A stretch of DNA of 64,000 nt from Lepidurus packardi (Eukaryota; Arthropoda; Branchiopoda; Notostraca; Triopsidae), in NCBI GenBank assembly GCA_023053545.1, contig JAKZAN010000049.1, positions 173,188 to 237,187 of the forward strand. The letters are read 5' to 3'. The notes below the pieces were generated by a model. It ran no database searches. It worked only from the letters and a program-made list of their open reading frames with translations, and had not been told where the DNA came from. Position 1 is the first letter of the stretch. Every line of letters starts with the position of its first letter. Made by a program: the position numbers and the translations under genes. Positions 44,202 to 54,212 of this stretch are shown here, in pieces.

Positions 44202-44821
44202 ATGGCTTCCTTAGCGAAGGTTTTTCAGCCAGCTTTGTGCAGAAAATGGCTCGTTTTGCAAAATAAGCCAATCGTGCGTTCGGTCGGACGTAAGTAGCTT
44301 GACCTACTTGGGAAACTGAAAACTAACGGAGCTTGTATTTCAGATTGGAATAAGGATTCCAAGCCTAGCCCAGACGGAAGCGGAAAAGGCTGCCGCTGCG
44401 CGAAAGTATGGACTTATTCCTACTGATTATCAAACATACCCAGACGATGGAACAGGTCTTGGAGACTATCCCAAGCTGCCTGTCATTAGTCCAGATATGA
44501 GAGATCCTCACTATAATTACGATTACCCAGAATTGAAGAGGGACTTTGGTGAACCTGTACGTTGGGTTGTTTTAGTCTTTGAAAACGGCTATCAGCGCAC
44601 AATCTTTTTATAAAAGAGACTTAGCGTAATTTTTCTAATTTAAGGTACATGCGGAATATGTGAAGTACACCGAAGAACGACTTAGCGCGGCAAGAACCCG
44701 ATATACGTACCCTCAGATGTTAACTGCGTTTGTGTCAGTCATGCCGTTAATTTTTGCTCTGCGAGAAGTAGGAGAAATTTTCCCATACTATCGCCCTGCG
44801 CTAAGACATTCTTTTCCTTAA
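44202..44821 (+). CDS. NDUFB8: NDUFB8-like subunit of mitochondrial complex I, with frame break
   Basis: Three exons: 44202-44289, 44344-44556 and 44645-44821, with GT-AG introns of 54 and 88 bp. Diagnostic blocks of the accessory complex I subunit NDUFB8 (ASHI) are HWNKDSKP, EAEKAAAARKYG, YQTYPDDGTGLGDYPKLP, the DPHYNYDYP region, FGEPVHAEY, and one membrane segment (LTAFVSVMPLIFAL) followed by EIFPYYRP. The N-terminus looks like a mitochondrial presequence. The exons total 478 nt, one too many: the frame must shift near 44375 between KPSP and TEAEK. The C-terminus stops about 20-25 residues earlier than usual for animals. An AATAAA signal (44820-44825) overlaps the stop codon. Either a decaying duplicate or a base error. 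Confidence 0.8.
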
Positions 44822-44872
44822 TAAAGATTCTCAAGTGTCATTCACAAACTTTCGTTTCTGCAGATGCCGAAG

Positions 44873-45477
44873 GGGTACGAGATGGTTCATCACAATGACA
44901 CTTTATCACACGCCACCTTTTAACATGCCCTGATACTTCATCACAAAGACACTTCATCACAATAACACTTCATCACATGCCATCTATAGACAGACATCCA
45001 GGCCATCATATTATGTGACTACATCATATCATATTATCGGACTACATTATCTGACTTGTTTTCGTTTACTAATATGAGCGCTTCCAGTTTCCTAGATTTA
45101 TGTGGAAGATTAGGTGGTGTTCTGTAATAAAAACTAACTGTTAATTAGTCAGTTAGGTAGATAATTGTCTATGGATGTGGTGTGAATTAATCTTTGAATA
45201 TATACGTGTAATTGTTCTATTTTATTTAACCTTTCAAAAGTAAATACGCAAAGAATAATACAGAAATAAAACACACATAATCAAATGCATTACAAAAGAA
45301 TTTTGTCTGTCTGGATTTTTGTCTGGATGTCTGGATTTTTGGCCTGGATGTCTGTCTATACTATAGATGGCATGTGATGAAGTGTTATTGTGATGAAGTG
45401 TCTTTGTGATGAAGTATCAGGGCATGTTAAAAGGTGGCGTGTGATGAAGTGTCATTGTGATGAACCATCTCGTACCC
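44873..45477. mobile_element. 605-bp foldback/MITE with KDZ-like ends
   Basis: Terminal inverted repeats 44873-45004 and 45341-45477 are almost identical (about 130 bp, one substitution and one short indel). Both begin GGGTACGAGATGGTTCA, the same word that ends the KDZ element at 49657 and 61122. The repeats contain several copies of TTCATCACA spaced 10-20 bases apart, which look like subterminal binding sites. The centre is AT-rich and non-coding. It is either a non-autonomous element moved by a KDZ transposase or the terminal part of the adjoining KDZ element. No target duplication found. Confidence 0.75.
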
Positions 45478-48400
45478 TCTCAAACCTACCACACGAGATA
45501 GCTGTGCTAGACTTTGGAGAACGTGTTGCATCAGTCACGTCAGCTTCTGCCAACTTGGGGAATTCCGAAGCGTCGGGGACGTAATTCCTCAGTTTATTGT
45601 ACCACTCCACGTGTTGCATCCATTTTTGTTTCTCGCTTGCGGCTTGCAGGCGTTTTGTCGCCTCAATTTGCTTGTGTCTTCAAAAGTTGAAAAGATGCTT
45701 GAATATAAGCTGCGGTTCCCGTAGTTCATTTCAAAATAACGGTCTGTTGCAGAAGGGATACTTCAATCCCAAGAAGCTACTTATTTACAGCGATTCACGG
45801 GCGTCAGCAAGTGACTGTCTCTGAATATACCCCACCCTTGTAAGCCATGCATTCAACTACTATACTACCGATTTTTTTTAACGAAGAAGGATTTGTATTG
45901 ACATTATTATACAACACCGATAATTGCGCAGAAGCTGTCACTTTCATTTAAGAAGTGAGATCCTTAAATGAATTTATTTTCACCCCAAGTAAGCCGTGAA
46001 TTAACAAATTCACAATACTTTTAGCAATAAGAAAGATTCTGTATAACTATAAAAATACAACTTGTTTAGTTGCCAAAACTGGACAACTTTACCGGGAAAC
46101 AGTTGACATATCCTCTAATCGTTTCGCCTTTGGAGCACGGCACACTTACATAAAGCGGTTACATAAAGCAGAAGACGAGGAACACGAATGAACGAAGCAT
46201 TTTTAATTCGTAAAAGCTCATGCACACCTGAAAAGCTACATACGTGCTCTGACTACGTTGCTACGACAAAATGCTTCTCCTTAGGCAAAGCGGACAATCA
46301 CATATTACAGATAAAGATATCAATTCATTCAGATAGACATTAAAAAAGCAAAAAAATATATCAGGGTCAGCATGACTTACCTTTTCTATGAGTGGACGGA
46401 AGATATGTTCCGATTAAACCGAATGAAAAACTTACCAGCTGCAGCTGACACTTCAATTTTTAAACTCTTAATACGAGCCGCTGCAACACCATCCGTGATG
46501 TATCGATGGACGTACCGCAGGAATTTCCGGACAGGACAAACGCGCCTCGATTCGCTGCTTAACAGGTCAAACACTTCCGTAGGCTCGACTGACAAACTAA
46601 TAAGATTCAGATGTTACGTTTTTAATACATAACACAATGAAAAAAAAAACAGAAAAAAGGGAACTACTTGTCTAGAAATTCCTGAACGGTTTCCATGTCC
46701 TTCTTTGTAGGCGCGGGAGCAGGGTCAGCCAAGTTAGCTGCAAAATATGATTAATTAGTTTTGCACTTAAAAATGTTTTCAGGCAATCACCGTCTGCTCT
46801 GTCTTTCATGCTCGTACGCTCCTCCCGCAACTGCTCTTCCGAATAGCCAAACTTGTCGAGTTCTTTTTGATGGTACGCCAATAAGCGAGGAACCTGTCGC
46901 GCAAACAGAGAAAAAGTTACCCCACTCAAGCCAGGAAGCCAAAATAAAATAGCAATGCATGAACACCTACCATTAGATACTTCTCTGTCAGAGCTTTCAC
47001 CAACGCTTCTATTTTTTTGGTGTTCCAATAGATAACGTGATCGGTTAACATCTCATTTCGACCTGAGATTCATAAATATTAGTTCGAGAAAGTAAATCCA
47101 TCACCCCAAAATACTCACCTGCTTTGTCCATTCTTTTCGTAGTTTGCGCAGTCTTTGAAATGTAGGCGAAGCATAACTCGCAATGTTCCCCTGTGCACAT
47201 GCCCAGCCCAAGCACATGACGAGCGCTCCAGCAAAGCTAGGCATGAAATATTTACAAAACTTGCTACATAATTGTGGAGTTTTACCTGGCAATTGAGGCA
47301 GTGTCCATGCGCATGCCAGACGGGAACAAAGTGCTCTGAGTTCTCCAGAATTTGCGGAAGGTCGTTTAGGGGATGGTCTTCACCAGCTCTTTTGATCCGT
47401 TCAGCTGTGTCCCTCATGAACGGGTAGAGCTGGCACATAACATCACTGGCTACAAAGCATATTCGTCTTTGCTTTCCAAGCTCGTACTGGAGCAGCAGGG
47501 GGTACGAATAAATTTCCCCTCGGAACATGTTCAATCCTCCCAGTATGATTTCGTGCCGACACGCCACAATGCAGATGCCCGTTTCGTCCAATTTTGCAAA
47601 CGACTGACATTCTGCACGCGCTGCTTTCCAGTCCGATGCTTTGCAGGTACTGGTCTGAGAGCCCTAATCGGAAGAGAAGACCACTCGTAAGGTTTCGTTT
47701 GTGAATACTGAAATAATTACTACCTTTGCTACACGCGTTTGTTTGAGCTGTCGTATGCTTGTATCAAAATCCGCTACGTGAGCGTCCGGTAAAAGGAATG
47801 CACTTTTCATATAAGATTCTCGAATAGAGCTGACAGTCTGTTTCAGAAAATTTGCTTGAGAAATATAGAAAACTTACTCGGAATTGTGCTTCCATCTAAA
47901 TACTTTCTTATTTCCATCAACGTGGACTACATGGCACGTCTCCCAGCATAAAGGGCACTGGAGTAAAGTCCAAGGAGCTTCACAGGCTTCATCACTTGTC
48001 GGAGACGTTTCCATTTTGGCAATAAGGCTTAACAATCCGAACTTACAACGCCTCCACTCCTGATAGGCATCTCTAAACAATGTCGGGCAAATCTGCGTGA
48101 CCTATGGTGTATTTGAATGAGCTTGTGACAAGCACAATCTTTTTAGAGCACAATAAAGGATACTTACAGATGCATTCAAGTCTTTCGACTTGCGTTCCAG
48201 AGTGGACAGAAGGGCTTTCGCTGAAAATCCCGGATTTTCCATTTTTGAATAGTGGAAGTCACGGAGCAATTCCACGCTGTAAACGGTGCACCCTAAGGAA
48301 AGCCCCACAATTAGGTTTCACTAATGGGTAGCGTCGTAGGATACCTTTGTAAAAATACGACGACGCTAAAAAATAATCTGAAAATATCAGACTGTCCCAT

Positions 48401-49485
48401 TCCACTTTGGACATCGAACTGCAGCTCTTACATTTCAGTCCAGGAAGGAAGGTATCATGCCGACCTAAAAATAAACGGTTAGCGAAATAAAAGAGAAGCA
48501 GTACTAGTAGATATACCTCGATTACACACGTATACACAAAGGAGACCGATTGCATCTTCGACTTCCTCAGAGCCACAATGTTTACAAACTCGAGCCATGT
48601 CGATTGGAATTGCTCGACCTGGAAAAAGACAAGAAATGCAACAAATGTAAACGACTGAAAAAATATCGTAAGTTACAACATACTTTCAGTGGAAATGCCA
48701 TAAGAACCACCGCTTTCTGCTTTAAGCACTTGACAGGGCTGGAGGGCCATTAGATAGCCACACACCCAAGTATGGCGCAAATGTGTCGCCAAGAAAGTAT
48801 GTTTCAGGGCGTCACATTCGATACATAAAGCGCCGCATCCGTCACTGCATCTAAAGTCAGAGTTTATTAAGTGATTTAGGGAGAAAGACATTACTTACCG
48901 GAGGACACTTGGAGACTTTTTACAGTTGAGGCAAATTTGCTTCGAGCGCAGGGCGGGCGACTCTTTTTTTATGATGCCGGTAAAAATTGTGGGTCGGACG
49001 GTTTCCCAACCAGCTGCTAGTCTATCGCGCCTTTCACGCCAACTTTCGGCTGGGCGAGTTGACGTACGGTTCACATTGCTAGTAAATGTTTGCCTTGTGC
49101 ACCTGTTGTCTCCGGAGTCGTTCTTCGGGTCTAAATTACAGAAAGAATTATAATTTTGATCAGTTTGCGTTACACAGTTCCAAGCTGAAATTACGTCTTA
49201 CTTTCTTGAGAATCGATGAGCGTTTCCTGTACATCCGGAGCACGGCCATTCGTTCGCTTCGCACGAGAATGATTACCCACCTTTTGACGAGGTTTGGTGC
49301 GAGAATGTAACATTCCCGTAGTGGTAGTAAGGGACGCATGAAGAAACACTTGCTTTTTTCTATAGCGTTCGCGTTCTTTAATCTTCTTGGCCTCTTTTTT
49401 TTTGTCTTTCGAACTCTTCTTGCCGCTCCTTTGCTCTTAAAAGAACTGCCTTTACCGCTGCTTCGTTTTTCTTTGTTTTACCCAT
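45452..49485 (-). CDS. KDZ transposase with CxC-type zinc cluster, left arm copy
   Basis: About 15 small exons: 49485-49202, 49130-48899, 48850-48684, 48618-48517, 48464-48345, 48292-48168, 48101-47878, 47829-47724, 47663-47286, 47236-47119, 47062-46971, 46893-46791, 46737-46668, 46596-46436 and a likely last exon 45677-45452. N-terminal Cys/His cluster: ICLNCKK, CGALCIECDALKH. KDZ core: VVHVDGNKKVFRW (Asp), DETGICIVACRHEIILGGLN, FRGEIYSYPLLL, SDVMCQLYPF (Asp), VWHAHGHCLNCQ, GLGMCTGEHCEL (Glu), YWNTKKIEAL. The predicted function is DNA transposition. Exon 1 has nine As where eight would keep frame (mirror of 61376-61384), so the start is uncoupled from the rest. Exons left of 46436 are tentative. 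Confidence 0.75.
45678..46435. other. Gap with tentative last introns of the KDZ gene
   Basis: No clear gene. On the minus strand, a candidate mini-exon at about 45824-45786 (RQSLADARESL, flanked by AG and GTAAAT) could bridge the exons at 46436 and 45677, but phases cannot be closed by eye. Otherwise AT-rich. Confidence 0.3.
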
Positions 49486-49814
49486 GACAAAAAATTTTAC
49501 GTACGTAAACAAAACAAAGTCACGTGATCCCGCGCTGAAGCGAAACTTGTGGGTATACAATCCTGTGCGTACGAACAGGATGAGTGCAAGGCGATCCTGT
49601 GGTTTCGCACAGGATCCCGTCTGATAATGTGTTGTTGTGGTGAACCATCTCGTACCCAGTGCGTTGTTGGCCCATTGTGCCCAAAATAAACTTTGTTTCG
49701 TGAGTTGAGTGTCTGTGTGTAGTGTGCCACGTAGCACGGTTCTGTACTTTTTAACCAGTTTTGTTGTGTAACTATACTTACGAACTTACTTTACTAAAAA
49801 GGTGCTAGTTAAAG

Positions 49815-50887
49815 ATGAGTCAGACAAATATCAGAGAAGTTGACGTGAAACGAAGGCCACTCAAGTTCTCCAACGCTGAAAATGCTCGAGTTTAGCGTCA
49901 ACACGACCACTCAGTTCGCCGACGTAGCGCAAGATTCGATGTATTCGATGAACGTCGTGGCTTAAGTTCAATAACGGATGAAGAAACTTCTGTGACCAAA
50001 AGTGCGCCTGCAGTCCAACGAATTAAGCCTGCAGCTTTAAGCACGAACTCCACCTTACTCAACGTCAGCGGTAACTAATCTAAGAATACCCTAATCTCCA
50101 ACTATAACGCTCATTATCATTTTGTTTCTGTTATTACAGTTCCTGTCGCCCCAATTGGCAAGCCCAAGACTGAACAAGAGCTCAAATCCAAGCTAAAGGT
50201 CTACAAGGAGCAGAAACGCATCATAGAAGCCCAACGCAAGGCTGTCAAGAAGCCAGTTTTCGTCGTTCCGACCCATAGTCTGGCTCCTGATTCTACTACT
50301 ACGTCTGCCAATGCTAAACCGCCCGTTTCTCAGACCAATTTTTCAAGAATTTCAAGAGATCAAGAGAATTTCAAGAAATCAAGAGACCAAATTTCTCAAG
50401 AAGCTGCAGAGAAACTCCACAAGAAGCCTGAAACGTCTGGGATTGTCACTCGTTCAACTGCCGCCATATCTTCGTTGCAAAACCAGCGAATTACTCGTTC
50501 CCAGGCGCAGATCCAAACTCAAACCTTCCGTCCTTCAATTGACGGTACCACAAGAATCAGCTTCTTCGAAAAAGTCTCATATTCCTAAAAAGACAACTCT
50601 TAAAGCTGCTCCCAAGGTGTCAGAGCCAGCTACAACTGATGTTCGGGGACTATTCGTCCATTTAAATTTCCCTTTTTAAGCATTTTTATAATTAATTGAT
50701 TTTCGTTCGTTAGGCTCCTCCAACCCTGTCAAATTTTAGCCATCTTTTCAACCAAGCCCATCAGGAAGAGAAATTAACCACAGCTATTTCTGGACTATCT
50801 TTTATGTCGCCTGTAAAGAAAATTCAGCAAGGAATTCAAGAAAACAGGTTATTTTCATCTGTGATCAACACTAGGTCAACACTTATT
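49815..50887 (+). pseudogene. Partial tandem duplicate of the HURP/mars-like gene, left arm
   Basis: A degenerate copy of the first exons of the gene starting at 51039, one period (1224 bp) upstream. It has the same promoter region and the same start MSQTNIREVDVK, but TAG replaces a sense codon after NARV (about 49893), and later parts shift frame. It includes a polar insert with repeated QEIK/ISRDQENFKK-like words (50330-50400) not found in the intact copy. It ends where the second promoter copy begins (TTGGCCCATTGTGCCC at about 50889). Confidence 0.75.
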
Positions 50888-51038
50888 GTTGGCCCATTGT
50901 GCCCAAAATAAACTGTTTGTTTCGTGAGTTGAGTGTCTGTGTGTAGTGTGCCACGTAGCACGGTTCTGTACTTTTTAACCAGTTTTGTTGTGTAACTATA
51001 CTTACCAACTTACTTTACTAAAAAGGTGCCAGTTAAAG

Positions 51039-54000
51039 ATGAGTCAGACAAATATCAGAGAAGTTGACGTGAAACCAAGGCCACTCAAGTTCTCCAACAC
51101 TGAAAATGCTCGAGTTTTGCGTCAACACGACCACTCATTAGTCAGCAGGAAATTCGATGTATTACGTCGTGATTTAAGTTCAATGTCGGAGGAAGAAACT
51201 TCTGTTATGACCAAAAGTGCGCCTGCAGTCCAACGAATTAAGTCTGCAGCTTTAAGCACGAACTCCACCTTACTCAACGACAGCGGTAACTAATCTAAGA
51301 ATACCCTAATCTCCAACTATAACGCTCATTATCATTTTGTTTCTGTTATTACAGTTCCTGTCGCCCCAATTGGCAAGCCCAAGACTGAACAAGAGCTCAA
51401 ATCCAAGCGAAAGGTCCACAAGGAGCAGAAACGCATCAAAGAAGCCCAACGCAAGGATTCTTTGATGCGTTTCTTTGATGCGTTTGAGGCTTCAACGCAA
51501 GGCTTTGAAACGTCTGGGGTTGTCACTCGTTCAACTGCTGCCGCCATATCTGCGTTGCAAAATCAGCGAATTACTCGTTCCCAGGCGCAGAAACTCAAAC
51601 CTTCCGTCCTTCAGTTGACGGTACCACAAGAATCAGCTTCTTCGAAAAAGTCTCACATTCCTAAAAAGACAACTCTTAAAGCAGCTCCCAAGGTATCAGA
51701 GCCAGCTACAATTGATGTTCGGAGACCATTCGTCCATTTAAATTTCCCTTTTTAAGCATTTTTACAATTAATTGATTTTCGTTCGTTAGGGTTCTCCAAC
51801 GCTGTCAAATTTCAGCCATCCTATCAACCACCCTAACATTACCGTGACCAGGGGATCCAGTAGTCGACGCAGGCAAGCAAAGTATGCTGCAGAGAGACTA
51901 GCCGAAGCAGAGAAAGCTATATTAAGTACGCTTTTTAAAAAATATTGATTTAAATTGACTGAATTGTTTTAAAGAGACTTACATTGCTTCTAATTTGCAT
52001 TTTTATTGGATTTTCGACTCGCCAGCATTAAAAGCAGTCGAACATCCTGTTCCAGCACTTCGAGAAGAGGCCGCTTCTCCTGTACCCAAATTGGACATGG
52101 AATCTGTGACAGAAGACCAGGAAATGCCTCCAGAAGGATCTGCAAGCTCTACAAGCAAGGCTGGATTTGGGGACTTGATTTACTTACCCGTAAGTAAATC
52201 GTGTGTAACGGACACTTTTTCTATGTTTTCCTTAAAGCTAATGGGGTAAACTTAAAGGTTGCAGACGTGGATTCAATGTTTGAAGAGCTTCACAATGTCA
52301 GAGCCAACGACTGGCCAAAAGAGGAAGAAAATGTGAAGAAACCTACTGTCGTAAAGAAGAAAGTGGCCAAGAAACCCGTAAAGAAAGTGACAGGTCAAGC
52401 TGTTAGAGTCAAATCTTCGTTGCAAGAAATCATTAATGGTAAAACATTTTTCTTTAATAATATACGATTTTTTATTATTATTATAATATTATATTAAAAA
52501 ATAATAAGATTTTTAATGAATAAATATAATAACAAACAGTTCAAACACATAACTGTTATTAACTTATTAACAAACTGTTATTTTTAAATTTTATTTCATT
52601 TTTTGATTATAGATATTTTTTGATTTCATTTTAGTATTTTTTTATTATGTATTTTTTTTACATATTTATATTAGTTTCTAACTGTTTATTAACTTATTAG
52701 TGTTTTATTACTTATTACTGTTTCTGACTGTTATTTATTAACTTTCCAAGTGTTATTTTGTAAGTTTTCAAGTTCAGTTCTTTATTCAAATTTTTAATAA
52801 TTTTTATTTTATGTTTATAGCTAAACGGCGACAGCTTGCTGCGGCTAAATCTCCTAAAGCTTCGCCCCTTAACCGCTTATCGACCCCGGGTACTTCCGTT
52901 ACGCGCTCGGCGACCTCGACTTCTACTAAAATAGCCGAAGTAATTTTTGAATGCCTTTCGAAAGCTTGAAAAGAGGGCGGAGCTATAGCTTGTAACCCAT
53001 TGGCTAATTTTAACCTTAGGTGAGCGGAACTCCTCGCAGAAGCGGACGTCGTTCATCTTCTCATAAACTGGCATTCACGCATGGACCTGCTTTAAACGGA
53101 ACACCCGCTGCACTTACTCCTAAAACGAGGAAGAAATCTCTCAAATCCGAAGCGAGTTCTAAGCCAGAAGCACGGGAACAACCAGAAGGGCAGGATATAG
53201 TCATATTTAGCATTGGCGCCAAAGCAGATGCGGATGGTGAAGTGGAAAACATGGATGAAGAGAGTCTTGAAGCCCAAATTCAGCCCTTACCTACAATATA
53301 CATTGATTCTCGTAAGAAAAATAAGAAAAATTTCACAATTTTGTTGTTGTTTTTTAATGGCATTTTTATTGTAGCTAGTGCAGTTCGTATGAAGGAAATA
53401 CCAATACCAGAAATTCGCCACACCTATTGTCAAAAAAAACCCGACGTGGACACGTTCAGCTTCCAGAAGGGAAGGAATGTGGCCTTAAATTCTATACTAA
53501 AGAAGCCCATCATTCAAATGATCATTCAACCCAATCCTGAAATTGTGCCTGCAGAATACTTCGAACCTTATTATGAATCATCTCCTTCGCCAGCAGAAAG
53601 CTTTGGTAAGCCTAAATGTCCCTTTTATTAGTTTTTTAATAAAATTCTTAAACAAATTCTAATTTTAATTAAATATTCTAGCAAAAGTATAATTTTATTA
53701 TAATTCTAGCAGAAATAGCCCTAATAGTATGTGGTATCTTGTAGTATTTTTAAAAATAGTTTGTTCCTTTTATGCTATAATTTCTTAATATTATTTATAT
53801 TTATTTTATTTTAATATTATTATTTATGTTAATATTTATATTCTCTTTATGTTATTTATATGGTTTCCAGGTATTGTGGAAGAGCCGGAAGATACGCTCT
53901 ATTTTTCGCCTGATCTGGAGTATACACTAGGCTCGTCCCGTACCCGGAAACGACACTCAGGACGGCAATCACGTGGCCGGCCGAGTTTGCTCTTCAGCCA

Positions 54001-54055
54001 AGAAGACATCTCTTCTGTGGGCGTAGCGCCTGGCGATGACTTGATGAAATTTTAA
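51039..54055 (+). CDS. HURP/mars (DLGAP5)-like mitotic protein, left arm copy
   Basis: Spliced gene: 51039-51285, 51355 to about 51720, about 51790-51928, 52019-52189, 52256-52439, 52821-52943, 53020-53310, 53375-53605 and 53871-54055. A basic Ser/Thr-rich protein whose centre reads GFGDLIYLP then VADVDSMFEELHNVRANDWP, which resembles the end of the GKAP/DLGAP domain (consensus like GFWDM-Y-QV-DVD-F--L). Lys-rich KKVAKKPVKKVTGQ and AKRRQLAAAKSP follow, then VSGTPRRSGRRSSS and ILKKP. HURP/mars proteins bind spindle microtubules and kinetochore fibres near chromosomes. The first part of the GKAP domain seems to be missing and Trp is replaced by Gly. Divergent from the KDZ gene. Confidence 0.6.
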
Positions 54056-54212
54056 AAACCAAATGGGAACAACAAAATTCACGCACATTTTATCGTTTTC
54101 ACTTTCTGAATTTGGTGTATATTTTAGTAGCCAATTGCATTTGTTTTCTACCGGCTCTGAAATTTTCTAGAAAAGTATTTAGGGCAAGAGTTTCATGAGA
54201 TTCATCTATGTA

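Larger units (their letters stand above)
44873..49657 (-). mobile_element. KDZ transposon, left copy (left border uncertain)
   Basis: The right end is GGGTACGAGATGGTTCA read inwards from 49657, 172 bp upstream of the transposase ATG. The matching inverted end on the other side is at 44873, which would give a 4.8-kb element ending in the foldback structure at 44873-45477. Flanking sequences (CCGAAG and AGTGCG) do not form a target duplication, so either border could be wrong. From 46779 rightwards it is duplicated in the other arm of the big inverted repeat. Confidence 0.6.
46779..54212 (+). repeat. Left arm of a giant inverted repeat (at least 7.4 kb)
   Basis: Every position x here pairs with 110779-x in the right arm without any indel that I can detect. 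Translated frames are identical except at three bases in the KDZ catalytic exons. The inner end is exact: matching stops between 54212 and 54213 (partner 56567/56566). The outer end cannot be seen because the partner of 46779 is the last base of the window. Confidence 0.92.
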
